A stretch of DNA of 64,000 bases from Acidisphaera sp. S103 (GTDB taxonomy: Bacteria; Pseudomonadota; Alphaproteobacteria; Acetobacterales; Acetobacteraceae). This document shows, piece by piece, positions 16,659-25,958 of this stretch. Where the stretch lies: assembly GCF_009765975.1 (NCBI RefSeq), contig NZ_LMUJ01000101.1, positions 62,685 to 126,684 on the forward strand, read 5' to 3'. The translations under genes and the position numbers were made by a program. Position 1 is the stretch's first letter. Every line of letters starts with the position of its first letter. The notes under the pieces are model-generated. The model did no database searches. It was not told the origin of the DNA and was given only the letters and a program-made list of their open reading frames with translations.

Positions 16659-19163
16659 ATGCGGCGTGGGCCATCGTCTGTCGTTCTGCTTGCATGTCTA
16701 TTGGGAGTGGGCTTGCTCGGGATCGACTCGCCGGTCCACGGCCAGACAGCGCCGCCATCGCCCCCCTGGCCGCATACGCTGACGATCAATGGCAACCAGG
16801 TGGTTGTCTACCAGCCGCAGGCCATCGACTGGCCCGACCATGGGATCCTCAGCACACGCGAAGCCATCGCGATCACGCCGCCAGGCCAAACAACACCGAT
16901 CCTGGGAACGACGGAGATCGACTTCGCGACCCAGACCGATGCGGCAACCGGGAACGTCATCCTGTCTGACCCGCAGCTTAAGGCATCGCATTTCCCCGCG
17001 CTTGATACGGCGCGGGCGGCTCAGGTCGAACAGCAGATCAAGGCGGCGTTGCCGGACGTTCATCCGCAACCCGTTGCCCTGCAGTCGGTGCTGCTGAGTC
17101 TGAAGGACTCTGGGCAGCCGCAGAATGTCGCCATCAACAACGATCCGCCGGCCATATTCTACAGCGCGAAACCCGCGTCGCTGGTGGTGTTCGATGGTGA
17201 GCCGGTGCTGGCGCCGATCGGCACGACGGGACTGTCGTCTGTGGTCAATACCAATTGGGATGTCTTCACCGACGGCAAGGACTGGTATTTGCTGAACAAC
17301 GGTTTGTGGATGGCGGCGCCGGCCGCCAGCGGCCCGTATCAGCCGGTCGCGAAATTGCCGCCCGTCTTTGCCTCGCTGCCGGCCGATGCCAATTTCGCCG
17401 GGGTGCGCAAGGAAATCCCGCCGAAACCGGCCAAGCCGGGCCAGGCGCCCGTCGTTTTCGTCAGCACCAAGCCGGCCGACATCATCGTCACCAATGGGCC
17501 ACCGCAGTTCGTTCCGGTCAAGGGAACGGGGCTGCAGGCCGTGAAGAATACCACCAGCACCGTGTTCTTCGAGCCAACGAGCGGCCGGTATTTCGTGCTG
17601 GTTTCGGGTCGCTGGTTCGCATCCCACGGTTTCGACGGGCCGTGGACCTTCGCCACGAACGATCTGCCGCCGGATTTCGCACTGATCCCGCCTAACGATC
17701 CCCAGGCCGCGGTGCTCGCGTCCGTGCCTGGGACCACGCAGGCGCAGCAGGCTTTGCTGCAGGCCCAGGTGCCACGCCAGGCGACGCTGAAGAAAGATGC
17801 GGCGAAGCTGACGGTCGTTTACGCCGGGCCGCCACAGTTCAAGCCGATCCCCGGCACGCCGATGACCTATGCCGTGAACACATCGTTCCAGGTGATCGGA
17901 CTCAACGGGCGTTACTACGTCTGTCATCAAGGGGCGTGGTTTGAGGGGCCGTCGCCGAACGGCCCGTGGGTGCTCGCGTCCAGCGTCCCGAAGGAGATTT
18001 ACGCGATCCCGCCAACCAGCCCGATGTACAACGTCACCTATGTGAAGGTGTACGGGGCTTCGCCGACAACCGTTACCTACGGCTATACCGCCGGCTACAT
18101 GATGGGTTTCGTCACCGCTGGGGTCCTGGTCTACGGGACGGGTTACTACTATCCGCCCGTGGTCATTCCTGGACCTGTGCCAGTCTATTATCCCTATCCG
18201 TACTCATATGTCGGCCCCGTCGCCTATAACACCGCCAACGGCGCATGGGTGCAGGGCGGCGCGGTCTACGGACCCTATGGTGGCGTCGCCAAAGGCGGCA
18301 CCTACTACAACCCGAACAATGGCGCCTATGGGGCCGGCGGTGCGATCTATGGGCCGAACGGGGGTGCCGGCGCGTTCTCCTATTACAACCCGTCGACGGG
18401 TGGCTATGCCCATGGCAGTGCGTCCTGGTCGAACGGTTATGGGTCCGCCAATGCCAGCTACTACAATCCACGCACCGGCGTGAGCGGCAGCACCAACCAG
18501 AACGTCAACCCGTACGAACGGTATGGCTCCAGCACCTTCAGCGGACCCAACCAGACGGTCAACACCGCCAGCGGCAGCAACAGCCGGGGATCGGCGGGCG
18601 GCTTCCAATCGTCCACCGGGGCCGAGGGCGCCGGATACCGGGGTGCCAACGGCAACAGCGGCGGCGCGGTCAAGACCCAGAACGGCGATGTCTACGCCGG
18701 CCACGACGGCAATGCCTACAAGCACACCTCGGACGGCTGGTCGAAATGGGACAATGGCGGTTGGCAGCAGGTCAACCCGCCGACGAATAACAACAACAAT
18801 AGAAACAATAATCCCGGTGGATCTCAGTCCACGAATACCAGCAACAGAAACAACAACCTCGGTGGGTCCCAGTCAACAAATACCAACAACAGAAACAACA
18901 ACCTGGGTGGATCCCAGTCCACCAGTCCTTCGGCAAACCGGAACGCTTACACAGGCCAGACATCCAACCAGCGCACCGCACAGACGCAACGGTCGTCGCG
19001 CCCGAGCATGGAAAATTCGTCCTATCAGCAACTGGAGCAGGATCGGCGGGCAAGAACCGCCGGGAACGGCCAGTTTGGTAGCTTCCGCGGCGGTGGTTAT
19101 GGCGGAGGCGGTTACGGCGGCGGACGCTTCGGCGGCGGTGGCGGCGGCCGGTTCAGGCGCTAA
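16659..19163 (+). CDS. Large secreted Gly/Tyr/Asn-rich repeat protein
   Basis: 834 aa. A signal peptide is visible (RRGPSSVVLLACLLGVGLLGIDSPVHGQ|T). Residues about 30-450 contain several copies of a beta-type module with WYLLNNGLWMAAP, YFVLVSGRWFAS and YYVCHQGAWFEG segments, each followed by GP-W/Y and LPPxF, resembling a carbohydrate-binding-type or WW-like strand repeat. A Tyr/Pro-rich hydrophobic stretch (470-530) follows, then Gly/Tyr/Asn repeats, three 15-residue Asn/Gly/Ser/Thr units, and a C-terminal GGGYGGGRFGGGGGGRF tail. Related large proteins occur in alphaproteobacteria with no assigned role; a surface or matrix protein is likely. It is the first gene of an exported-protein cluster. 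Confidence 0.7.
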   Translation: MRRGPSSVVLLACLLGVGLLGIDSPVHGQTAPPSPPWPHTLTINGNQVVVYQPQAIDWPDHGILSTREAIAITPPGQTTPILGTTEIDFATQTDAATGNVILSDPQLKASHFPALDTARAAQVEQQIKAALPDVHPQPVALQSVLLSLKDSGQPQNVAINNDPPAIFYSAKPASLVVFDGEPVLAPIGTTGLSSVVNTNWDVFTDGKDWYLLNNGLWMAAPAASGPYQPVAKLPPVFASLPADANFAGVRKEIPPKPAKPGQAPVVFVSTKPADIIVTNGPPQFVPVKGTGLQAVKNTTSTVFFEPTSGRYFVLVSGRWFASHGFDGPWTFATNDLPPDFALIPPNDPQAAVLASVPGTTQAQQALLQAQVPRQATLKKDAAKLTVVYAGPPQFKPIPGTPMTYAVNTSFQVIGLNGRYYVCHQGAWFEGPSPNGPWVLASSVPKEIYAIPPTSPMYNVTYVKVYGASPTTVTYGYTAGYMMGFVTAGVLVYGTGYYYPPVVIPGPVPVYYPYPYSYVGPVAYNTANGAWVQGGAVYGPYGGVAKGGTYYNPNNGAYGAGGAIYGPNGGAGAFSYYNPSTGGYAHGSASWSNGYGSANASYYNPRTGVSGSTNQNVNPYERYGSSTFSGPNQTVNTASGSNSRGSAGGFQSSTGAEGAGYRGANGNSGGAVKTQNGDVYAGHDGNAYKHTSDGWSKWDNGGWQQVNPPTNNNNNRNNNPGGSQSTNTSNRNNNLGGSQSTNTNNRNNNLGGSQSTSPSANRNAYTGQTSNQRTAQTQRSSRPSMENSSYQQLEQDRRARTAGNGQFGSFRGGGYGGGGYGGGRFGGGGGGRFRR
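18798..18923 (+). repeat. 45-bp tandem repeats inside the large secreted protein gene
   Basis: Three consecutive units begin at 18798, 18843 and 18888, the last one truncated, each encoding N-R-N-N-N-(P/L)-G-G-S-Q-S-T and a short linker. The nucleotide units are nearly identical and AT-richer than the flanks because of AAC/AAT runs, so unit number probably varies between strains by slippage. Confidence 0.75.
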
Positions 19164-19190
19164 ACGAAATCATCATCGGGGGAAATCAAC

Positions 19191-19688
19191 ATGACATTAC
19201 AACGGCTCCGGAGGGCGGCAGGCATCCTGGTCGGCCTTGCCGCGCTGCTGCTTCCAGCTATAGCCGCCGCGCAACAGCCCACCCAGGCGCAGGCGAACGC
19301 GATCCGTCAATCGTGCCGATCGGATTACCAATCTTATTGTTCGAGCGTGCCCACCGGCGGCAGCGCGTCGCTGCAGTGCCTGCAAAGCCATTTGAGCCAG
19401 TTGTCATCATCCTGCCAGACCGCCGTGAGCAACGCGACCGGCGGTGGGGGCGCCGCCTCATCGTCGTCCCCGGCCGCCCAGTCCGCTCCGCCCCCGCAGG
19501 CCGCGCCAGCGATGGCACCCCGCGAAAAGCTGGCCATGATGCGCCGGTCCTGCGGTCCTGACTTCCGTGCCTTCTGCCGCGGTGTTCCGTTTGGTGGCGG
19601 CGATGCTGTCAGATGCCTGGAAGCGAATCAGGCACGCCTGTCGCCATCCTGCCGAGCCGTCATGGCTCAGGCGGGCGGGGCGCGGTGA
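19191..19688 (+). CDS. Exported cysteine-rich repeat protein
   Basis: 165 aa with a signal peptide (LVGLAALLLPAIAAAQQ). Two copies of a cysteine-rich repeat follow: IRQSCRSDYQSYCSSVPTGGSASLQCLQSHLSQLSSSC and MRRSCGPDFRAFCRGVPFGGGDAVRCLEANQARLSPSC, each with four cysteines, joined by an Ala/Ser/Pro linker. This is the bacterial form of the Golgi-apparatus/FGFR cysteine-rich repeat; in bacteria its role is unknown. The cysteines should be disulfide bonded in the periplasm. It starts 27 bases after the large secreted protein gene and is cotranscribed with it. Confidence 0.8.
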   Translation: MTLQRLRRAAGILVGLAALLLPAIAAAQQPTQAQANAIRQSCRSDYQSYCSSVPTGGSASLQCLQSHLSQLSSSCQTAVSNATGGGGAASSSSPAAQSAPPPQAAPAMAPREKLAMMRRSCGPDFRAFCRGVPFGGGDAVRCLEANQARLSPSCRAVMAQAGGAR

Positions 19689-19712
19689 GGCATCGGGGCG
19701 GAGCGCAAGACA

Positions 19713-20441
19713 ATGAAACATGCCGCCCGGTTCCTTAGCTTCGCTTGCGCCCTTGGACTGGCCGCTTGCAACCACGCCCGTGTGCAGACCACGGAATCGT
19801 ATCTCGGGCCGATGATGCCCCGGCCTGACCATATTTACGTCGCTTATTTCTCCATCACCCCCGAGCAGGTCCGCCTCGACCAGGGGATCGGCGCTCGTAT
19901 CACGCGTGCAGCCGATGATCAGCCGCTGGAAGCGCAGGAGCTGCAAGCCGCGCAGGCCGCTCAGGCAGCCCTCGCCGAACAGCTCGTCGACCGCTTACGG
20001 AAATACGGCCTGCCGGCGGAAATCGCTCCGACGGAGCCGATGGGCGGTAACGACCTGCTGGTGCAAGGCCAGATCGTTGGCATCGATCAGGGTAACCGGA
20101 CCCGCCGGATCCTGATCGGCCTCGGGGCCGGAAAAAGCACGGTCAGCGCCGATGCTCAGGTCTATCGTCTGACCGCGATGGCCCCGCCGCGCTTTGTCAG
20201 CGCGTTTGAGGGGAAGGCCGACAGCGGTCACATGCCGGGCGCGGCCGAAACGATGGGCGCCGGGGCGGCCGCGCAACGGATCGGCACGTCGGCGGCGCTG
20301 ACCGGAGCGGCCCATGCCGGGATGGAAACCCGGCGCACGAGTGACACTGCCGAAGCCGGCGGAATCGCTGATGAGATCGCCTTGCGCGTCGGCCAACTTG
20401 CCGTGGCCCAGCAATGGATTCCGCCATCAGCCCTGCAATGA
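19713..20441 (+). CDS. DUF4410 domain lipoprotein
   Basis: 242 aa. The N-terminus is a lipoprotein signal with lipobox LAAC (cysteine at residue 19). The remainder matches DUF4410: MPRPDHIYVAYFSITPEQVRLD, LVDRLRKYGLPAEI, LLVQGQIVGIDQGNRTRRILIGLGAGKSTVSADAQVY and a late IADEIALRVGQLAVAQQW helix. Family members are outer-envelope lipoproteins with a fold resembling envelope assembly proteins, but no assigned activity. It is the third gene of the exported cluster, 24 bases after the cysteine-rich protein, which suggests that the three work on the same envelope structure. Confidence 0.8.
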   Translation: MKHAARFLSFACALGLAACNHARVQTTESYLGPMMPRPDHIYVAYFSITPEQVRLDQGIGARITRAADDQPLEAQELQAAQAAQAALAEQLVDRLRKYGLPAEIAPTEPMGGNDLLVQGQIVGIDQGNRTRRILIGLGAGKSTVSADAQVYRLTAMAPPRFVSAFEGKADSGHMPGAAETMGAGAAAQRIGTSAALTGAAHAGMETRRTSDTAEAGGIADEIALRVGQLAVAQQWIPPSALQ

Positions 20442-20473
20442 TCTTGTGGGAGAGGCTGAGTGACGGTTTCCGC

Positions 20474-21778
20474 CTACATCCGCCCCGGCAGCCACAGCGC
20501 GATCGCCGGAAACGCGATCAGGATCGCCAGGCGGCAAATGTCCGTCACCACGAACGGCAGCACGCCCTTGAAGATCGTGCTGAATGAAACGTCCTGCACC
20601 ACGGTCTTGATCACGAACACATTCATCCCGACCGGCGGGTGAATCAGGCCCAGTTCCACCGTCATGACGATGATGATGCCGAACCAGATCGGATCGAAGC
20701 CCATTGCCGTCACGGCGGGGAAGATGATCGGCACGGTCAGGATCACCATCGCCATGGCGTCCATCAGGCAGCCCAGCACGAGGTACATCAGCATGATCAC
20801 CACCAAGGCGCCGATCGGGCTCAGGCCGAGGCCGGTGATGAACTCGGTGACTTTTTGCGGGGTCTGGGTGACGGTCAGGAAGTAGCCGAACAGGATGGCG
20901 CCGATCAGCACGGTGAACACCGCTGCCGCCGTGCGTGTTGCCTGTAGGAGTGATTCCAGCAGGTCGGCGCGCGACAGGCGGCCTCGGGCCATGCTGATCA
21001 GGGCGGCGCCGCCGGCGCCCATGCCCCCGGCCTCGGTGGGGGTGAACAGGCCGCCGTAGAGGCCGCCGATGACGAACACGAACAACAGCAGCGGCGCCCA
21101 GACGTCCTTCACCGCCTGCCAGCGGTCGTGCCAGGAGGCGACACGGGCCGCGGGCAGCCAGCCGGGACGGACTCGGCCGATGATGGCGATGGTACCGATA
21201 TACATGCAGACGGCGAGCAGCCCGGGCAGGATGCCGGCGATGAACAGCTTGCCGATATCCTGTTGGGTGATCAGCCCGTACACCGCCAGCACGATGGATG
21301 GCGGGAACATCGCGCCCAGGGTGCCGCCGGCGGCGATCACGCCGGTGGCGAACGACTTCGGGTAGCCGAAACGTCGCATCTCGGGGTAGGCGACGGTGGA
21401 AAATGTGGCGGCGGTGGCGACCGACGACCCGCTGATGGCGGCGAAGCCGGCGCAGGCGGCGATGGTGGCGATCCCCAGGCCGCCGCGCCAATGGCCGACG
21501 AAGCGATTGGCGGCCTGGAACAGTTCGCGACTCATGCCGGTGCGTGACGCGATGGCGCCCATCAGCAGGAACATCGGGATGACGCCGAAGGTGTAGTCGG
21601 TGACGATGCGCATGCTGGTCTGGCCGACCATTTTCAGTGCTGGCTCGCCGCCGACGAGGTAGCCGAAGCCGGTGACTCCGACCAGGCCCATCGCCATGCC
21701 CACAGGCACGCGCAGCAGCATCAGGGTGAACAGCACCACGAAGCCGATGATGGCGACGGTGTCGGGCGAGAAATCCAT
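20474..21778 (-). CDS. dctM: TRAP transporter large permease (DctM)
   Basis: 434 aa, about 12 membrane segments, standard length for DctM. Recognisable segments include LRVPVGMAMGLVG, GSSVATAATFSTVAYPEMRRFGYPKSFATGVIAAGGTLGAMFPPSIVLAVYG and the C-terminal IHPPVGMNVFVIKT. It forms the sodium-driven translocation channel of a tripartite uptake system for a carboxylate-type solute. The gene starts 2 bases after the DctQ stop and is the last of the three. It is convergent with the DUF4410 lipoprotein gene; only 32 bases separate their stop codons. The solute is not predictable from the permease. Confidence 0.92.
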   Translation of the reverse strand: MDFSPDTVAIIGFVVLFTLMLLRVPVGMAMGLVGVTGFGYLVGGEPALKMVGQTSMRIVTDYTFGVIPMFLLMGAIASRTGMSRELFQAANRFVGHWRGGLGIATIAACAGFAAISGSSVATAATFSTVAYPEMRRFGYPKSFATGVIAAGGTLGAMFPPSIVLAVYGLITQQDIGKLFIAGILPGLLAVCMYIGTIAIIGRVRPGWLPAARVASWHDRWQAVKDVWAPLLLFVFVIGGLYGGLFTPTEAGGMGAGGAALISMARGRLSRADLLESLLQATRTAAAVFTVLIGAILFGYFLTVTQTPQKVTEFITGLGLSPIGALVVIMLMYLVLGCLMDAMAMVILTVPIIFPAVTAMGFDPIWFGIIIVMTVELGLIHPPVGMNVFVIKTVVQDVSFSTIFKGVLPFVVTDICRLAILIAFPAIALWLPGRM

Positions 21779-21780
21779 CG

Positions 21781-22296
21781 CTATTCGACCGCACGCGGCG
21801 TGTGCGCCTCTTGGATGCTGTCGGGACGGAAGATCAGCCGCCAGGTGCGAATGGCGATCAGCAGCACGGCCGAGACGTCACCCAGCCACGCCACCAGCGC
21901 GAACGGCCAGGTGGGGATGCGCAAGTCGTAGGTCAGCACGTTCTCCTGCATCGTCAGCCTGACTTTGTCGAACAGCATGATGGTCTGCACCGTCACGACG
22001 AACAGCAGCACCAGGGTGGCGAACACATCGATCCAGCGCTTGCCGCGTGGCCCGGCTGCCGACCACACCAGGTCGACGGTGATGTGGGTGCCGCGATAGC
22101 TGGTCGCCGCGATCCCCCAGAAGATCAGGATCCCCAGCAGCAGTTTGCCGAAATCGTAGCTGTCGGGGATCGACACGGCGAAGAAATACCGCAGCAGCAC
22201 GCTGACGAAAATGTCGACAGCGACGATGCCGACGAAGGCCGCGGCGAGCCACTCGATGGTGTCGATGAAGCGATCCATCAGGCTGACCGGCGGCAT
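21781..22296 (-). CDS. dctQ: TRAP transporter small permease (DctQ)
   Basis: 171 aa with four membrane segments, as expected. The DctQ features are the FIDTIEWLAAAFVGIVAVDIFVSVLLRYFF start, GKLLLGILIFWGIAATSYRGTHITVDLV (the SYRGxHIxVDL motif) and a last segment LVAWLGDVSAVLLIAIRTWR. It supports the large subunit and docks the binding protein. The start at 22296 was chosen because it begins just 5 bases after the DctP stop codon; further upstream frame extension is arginine-rich and implausible. It sits in the middle of a dctP-dctQ-dctM operon. Confidence 0.88.
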   Translation of the reverse strand: MPPVSLMDRFIDTIEWLAAAFVGIVAVDIFVSVLLRYFFAVSIPDSYDFGKLLLGILIFWGIAATSYRGTHITVDLVWSAAGPRGKRWIDVFATLVLLFVVTVQTIMLFDKVRLTMQENVLTYDLRIPTWPFALVAWLGDVSAVLLIAIRTWRLIFRPDSIQEAHTPRAVE

Positions 22297-22301
22297 GGTG
22301 C

Positions 22302-23327
22302 TTACTCGGCGAGGGCGTCGTGTTTCTTCAGGTCGGCCTTGAGGTCGGACAGCACCTTGTCGGCGTTCGGCACCTTGGACGCCCATTGCGCGACCAGCGG
22401 TTCGGCCGCCTTGCGCCAGGCGGCGATCTGGTCCGGCGTCAGCGTATAGACGTCGTGGCCGGATTCGGCGGCGATCTTGGCGCGACCGCCATGCTCGAAA
22501 TCGGCCCAGGGGCTGGCGACTTTCTCGGCCCATTCGCTGGTGCAATGGTGGTCGATCACCGTGCGCTGGGCTGGTGACAGGGACTCATACTTCGCCTTGT
22601 TCATCGCCCAGACGAAGGTGGTGGTGAACATCGGCGCATCCATGTCGTATTTCAGCACCTTGTCGATGCCGAACAGCGACAGCGAGCCCCAGGGGAAGAT
22701 GATGGTGTTGGCGACGCCGCGTTCCAGCACCTCGCGCGCCTCGGGGGCGGAGGATTGGACGTTGGTGCCGCCCAGCAAAGTCACGAACGCGCCTTGGGTA
22801 GCATCGCCCGGACGCACCTTGTCGCCCTTGATGTCGGTGGGCAGCAGGATCTTGTGGCGGGAGTGGAACGCCTCGGGGTCCAGCAGGAAGGCGAAGCAGA
22901 AATGGGTGTCCGCCATCTCCTTGGCGGCGTAGGGGCGGTACCATTCGTCGAAGGCGGCCGATCCGCCCTTGGCGTTGGCCACCAGGAACGGCAGTTCGCC
23001 GGCGGCGACGATGGGGAAGCGGCCGGGCTGGTAGCCGGGGTTGACGTAGGCCAGGTCGGCGATGCCGTCGCGCGCCATGTCGTAGTGGTCCATGGCTTTG
23101 CCGAGTTGTTCCGATGGAAACAGGATGGCCTTGATGGTGCCGCCGGATTCCTTCGTGATGTCGGCGGCCCAGGCGACCAAAGCGGGGTTGAGCGGATGCG
23201 CCGGCGGCACCCATGACGACATTTTCAGGGTGACGGTCTTGTCCTGCGCCTGGGCGGGCCTCAGGGCAGGGGACGCGACCAGCAGCAGCGCGGCGGCGGA
23301 CATGGCCATCAGGCGACGGATCGACAT
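22302..23327 (-). CDS. dctP: TRAP transporter solute-binding protein (DctP)
   Basis: 341 aa, periplasmic. A Sec signal peptide ends AQAQ|D near residue 28. The mature part has the DctP pattern: VTLKMSSWVPPAHPLNPALVAWAADITKESGG, DIADLAYVNPGYQPGRFP, the central VRPGDATQGAFVTLLGGTNV region carrying the position for the carboxylate-binding arginine, and the ANTIIFPWGSLSLFG hinge. It captures the solute and delivers it to DctQM. It is the first gene of the operon. The ligand is unknown; family members bind C4-dicarboxylates, 2-oxoacids, aromatic acids or sugar acids. Confidence 0.9.
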   Translation of the reverse strand: MSIRRLMAMSAAALLLVASPALRPAQAQDKTVTLKMSSWVPPAHPLNPALVAWAADITKESGGTIKAILFPSEQLGKAMDHYDMARDGIADLAYVNPGYQPGRFPIVAAGELPFLVANAKGGSAAFDEWYRPYAAKEMADTHFCFAFLLDPEAFHSRHKILLPTDIKGDKVRPGDATQGAFVTLLGGTNVQSSAPEAREVLERGVANTIIFPWGSLSLFGIDKVLKYDMDAPMFTTTFVWAMNKAKYESLSPAQRTVIDHHCTSEWAEKVASPWADFEHGGRAKIAAESGHDVYTLTPDQIAAWRKAAEPLVAQWASKVPNADKVLSDLKADLKKHDALAE

Positions 23328-23487
23328 ACGCGTTTCTCCCGTTCGCCGGTCCGGCCGGCGGTTGTGCCGGCCCTGATAGCGTGGCCGGCGGTCGGTTGGC
23401 TACCGATCTGTTTACCGCCTTGCGGCGACGCCGCCACGACAGCACAATCACGCCCAGGGGAACGGTATCACTGTCAGGGATTAACCC

Positions 23488-24996
23488 ATGCGCCTTCGTC
23501 TACTGACCGTCTTGTGCGGTCTGACCATCCTCGCGTCCGTGCCGGCACCGGCACAGACCCTGCACGTCGCGCTGCGGGAGGACGCCGACATCCTCGACCC
23601 GACCCTGGCGCGATCCTATGTCGGGCGCATCGTCTTCGCAGGGCTGTGCGATAAGCTGTTCGACATCGATGAAAACCTGCACATCGTGCCGCAACTGGCG
23701 CTGTCCTACGAATGGACGGACCCGAAAACCCTGCTCATCCATCTGCGCCCGAACGTCACCTTCCAGGACGGCGAACCGTTCGACGCCGCCGCGGTGAAAT
23801 ACGGGCTGGAGCGTCATCTGACGATGCAGGGCAGCTTCCGCCGAGCCGAAATCGGCGCCATCGACCATGTGGAGGCGGTTGATCCGCTGACCGTGCGGCT
23901 GGTGCTGAAGTCGCCGTCCTCGCCGCTGCTGGCGATTTTGACCGACCGGGCCGGGATGATCGTCGCCCCCAAGGTGGCGCAGCAGGAGGGCAAGGATTTC
24001 GGCCTGCATCCGGTCTGCAACGGCCCGTTCAAGTTCACCGAACGGGTGGCGCAGGACCGTATCGTGCTCGATCGCTTCCCGGGATATTGGGACGCGAAGG
24101 ACATCCATTTCGACCGGGTGGTCTACCAGCCGATGCCGGACAGCGCGGTGCAGGATGCCAATCTGCGGGCCGGCAGCATCGACCTGGCGGAGCGTGTGCT
24201 GCCGACGGATGTCGCCGAACTGAAGAAAGACCCGAAGCTGCGCATCGTGACCGGCCCGTCGATGTGGTACGACGGTATCACCTTCAACCTGGGGAACGGC
24301 GATCAGTCCAAAGCGCCGATCGGCCAAAGCGCGCTGTTGCGGCAGGCGTTCGAGGCCGCCATCGACCGCCAGGCCCTGAGTCAGGTGGTGTTCAACGGCC
24401 TGTACCCGCCGACCGTCCAGGCGGTTCCACCATCCTCGCCATTTTATGCGCCTGGCTTCGAGGCGCCGCCGCGCGACCTGGCCAAGGCCATCGCGCTGGT
24501 CAAGCAGTCGGGCGTGCCGACGCCGATCCAGGTGACGATGAACGTGCCGAACACGTCGGAAAATTCGCAGGAAGCGGAGGTGATCCAGTCGATGGTGCGC
24601 GACGCCGGCTTCGACCTGAAGATCAACCTGATCGAGTTCGCGTCCTCGCTGGCCGCCGCCACCCGGGGTGATTTCCAGTCCTATCTGATCGGCTGGTCGG
24701 GCCGAGCGGACGCGGATGGGGATTTGTATGTGTTTTTGCATACCGGCGCGGGGCAGAATGACGGGCGTTATTCCAACCCGATCGTCGACAAGGCTTTGGA
24801 TACCGCCCGCACGCTGACGGACACGGCCGCTCGGCGCGCGCAATACACGACGATGCTGGAGCAGGAGCGCAAGGACCTGCCGATCATCTATCTGTTCCAC
24901 CCCGTCAACATCGTTGCGTTGTCCACGAAGATCTCGGGGTTCCGGTCGGTTCCCGACGGCATGATCCGGCTGCAAGGGCTGTCGGAGTCGAAATGA
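23488..24996 (+). CDS. ABC transporter substrate-binding protein, family 5 (peptide/nickel type)
   Basis: 502 aa, periplasmic. A signal peptide ends near PAPAQ|T. The SBP_bac_5 pattern is clear: LHVALREDADILDPTLARSYVGRIVFAGLCDKLFDID, LVPQLALSYEW-like and LIHLRPNVTFQDGEPFDAAAVKYGLERHL. Such proteins bind oligopeptides, glutathione, opines or nickel. The following permease gene overlaps its stop by 4 bases, so the two are translationally coupled. No ATPase genes follow in this window, so the importer must use ATPases encoded elsewhere or be incomplete. Confidence 0.9.
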   Translation: MRLRLLTVLCGLTILASVPAPAQTLHVALREDADILDPTLARSYVGRIVFAGLCDKLFDIDENLHIVPQLALSYEWTDPKTLLIHLRPNVTFQDGEPFDAAAVKYGLERHLTMQGSFRRAEIGAIDHVEAVDPLTVRLVLKSPSSPLLAILTDRAGMIVAPKVAQQEGKDFGLHPVCNGPFKFTERVAQDRIVLDRFPGYWDAKDIHFDRVVYQPMPDSAVQDANLRAGSIDLAERVLPTDVAELKKDPKLRIVTGPSMWYDGITFNLGNGDQSKAPIGQSALLRQAFEAAIDRQALSQVVFNGLYPPTVQAVPPSSPFYAPGFEAPPRDLAKAIALVKQSGVPTPIQVTMNVPNTSENSQEAEVIQSMVRDAGFDLKINLIEFASSLAAATRGDFQSYLIGWSGRADADGDLYVFLHTGAGQNDGRYSNPIVDKALDTARTLTDTAARRAQYTTMLEQERKDLPIIYLFHPVNIVALSTKISGFRSVPDGMIRLQGLSESK

Positions 24997-25934
24997 GGCT
25001 GGGCCGGCGCCTCGCGCAGATTATTCCGACGCTGATCCTGGTCAGCGTGCTGGTGTTCGGCCTGCAGCAGTTGATGCCGGGCGACCCCGCGTTGGTGCTG
25101 GCTGGGGAGGACAGGGGCGATCCACGCGTGCTGGCGCAGATCCGGTCGGAGTTGTGGCTGGATCGGTCATTGCCCGTGCAATACCTGCACTGGGTCGGCA
25201 ACGTAGTGCAGGGCAATCTGGGCTATTCGTGGCACACACGCGAACCGGTCGCCACATTGATCGAGGAGAAGCTGCCGGTGACCGCTCAGTTGGCGGTCAT
25301 GGCGTTCATCATCGCGGTGCTGATCGGGGTGCCGGCGGGCGTGTTGGCGGCGGTCAAGCGCAACGGGCCGTGGGATTATATCGCCAACGCGATCGGGCTG
25401 GCGGGACTGTCGCTGCCGAATTTCTGGCTGGGGATCATGCTGATCCTGCTGGTGTCGGTCGATCTGGGGTGGTTGCCGCCGTCGGGCTATGTGCCGTTGA
25501 CCCAGGATGTCTGGCGGTCGCTGGCGACCACGATCATGCCGGCGTTCGTGCTGGGGAATGCCATCGCGGCGATCCTGATGCGGCATACCCGTAGTGCTAT
25601 GCTATCCGTTCTGGATCAGGATTATGTCCGCACCGCTCGGGCCAAGGGGCTGTCGAAATCGCGCGTCATCCTGCGGCATGCGCTGCGCAACGCGCTGATC
25701 CCGGTGGTGACGCTGGGGGCGCTGGAACTGGGGACGCTGCTGTCGGGGGCGGTGCTGACGGAGCAGGTGTTCTCCATACCGGGCTTCGGCAAGATGGTGG
25801 TGGATGCGGTGTTCAACCGGGATTATCCGGTGGTGCAGGGGGTGGTGCTGGTGACGGCGTTCCTGTTCATCCTGCTGAACCTGCTGGCCGACATTCTGTA
25901 TGTGCTGATCAATCCGCGGCTGAGGCGTGCCTGA
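24993..25934 (+). CDS. ABC transporter permease, DppB type
   Basis: 313 aa with six membrane segments. Start RLAQIIPTLILVSVLVFGLQQLMPGDPA, the DRSLPVQYLHWVGNVVQGNLGYSW periplasmic segment and the EAA loop (RTARAKGLSKSRVILRHALRNALIP) are typical of DppB. The loop contacts the ATPase. C-terminus VFNRDYPVVQGVVLVTAFLFILLNLLADILYVLINPRLRRA is complete. It pairs with the DppC-type permease at 26203, from which it is separated by 268 bases that hold a palindromic repeat, an unusual interruption for such an operon. Confidence 0.92.
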   Translation: MRLGRRLAQIIPTLILVSVLVFGLQQLMPGDPALVLAGEDRGDPRVLAQIRSELWLDRSLPVQYLHWVGNVVQGNLGYSWHTREPVATLIEEKLPVTAQLAVMAFIIAVLIGVPAGVLAAVKRNGPWDYIANAIGLAGLSLPNFWLGIMLILLVSVDLGWLPPSGYVPLTQDVWRSLATTIMPAFVLGNAIAAILMRHTRSAMLSVLDQDYVRTARAKGLSKSRVILRHALRNALIPVVTLGALELGTLLSGAVLTEQVFSIPGFGKMVVDAVFNRDYPVVQGVVLVTAFLFILLNLLADILYVLINPRLRRA

Positions 25935-25958
25935 TGAGCGCATGCGAGTTGGACCAGG

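Noticed and set aside
18798-18923. Tandem repeats considered as a CRISPR array
   Set aside because: The units are directly adjacent without spacers, in frame, and code for a regular Asn/Gly/Ser repeat.
23500-24975. 491-codon open frame opposite the ABC binding protein
   Set aside because: Arg/His/Val-rich composition and no recognisable domain; the plus strand has the complete family-5 binding protein.
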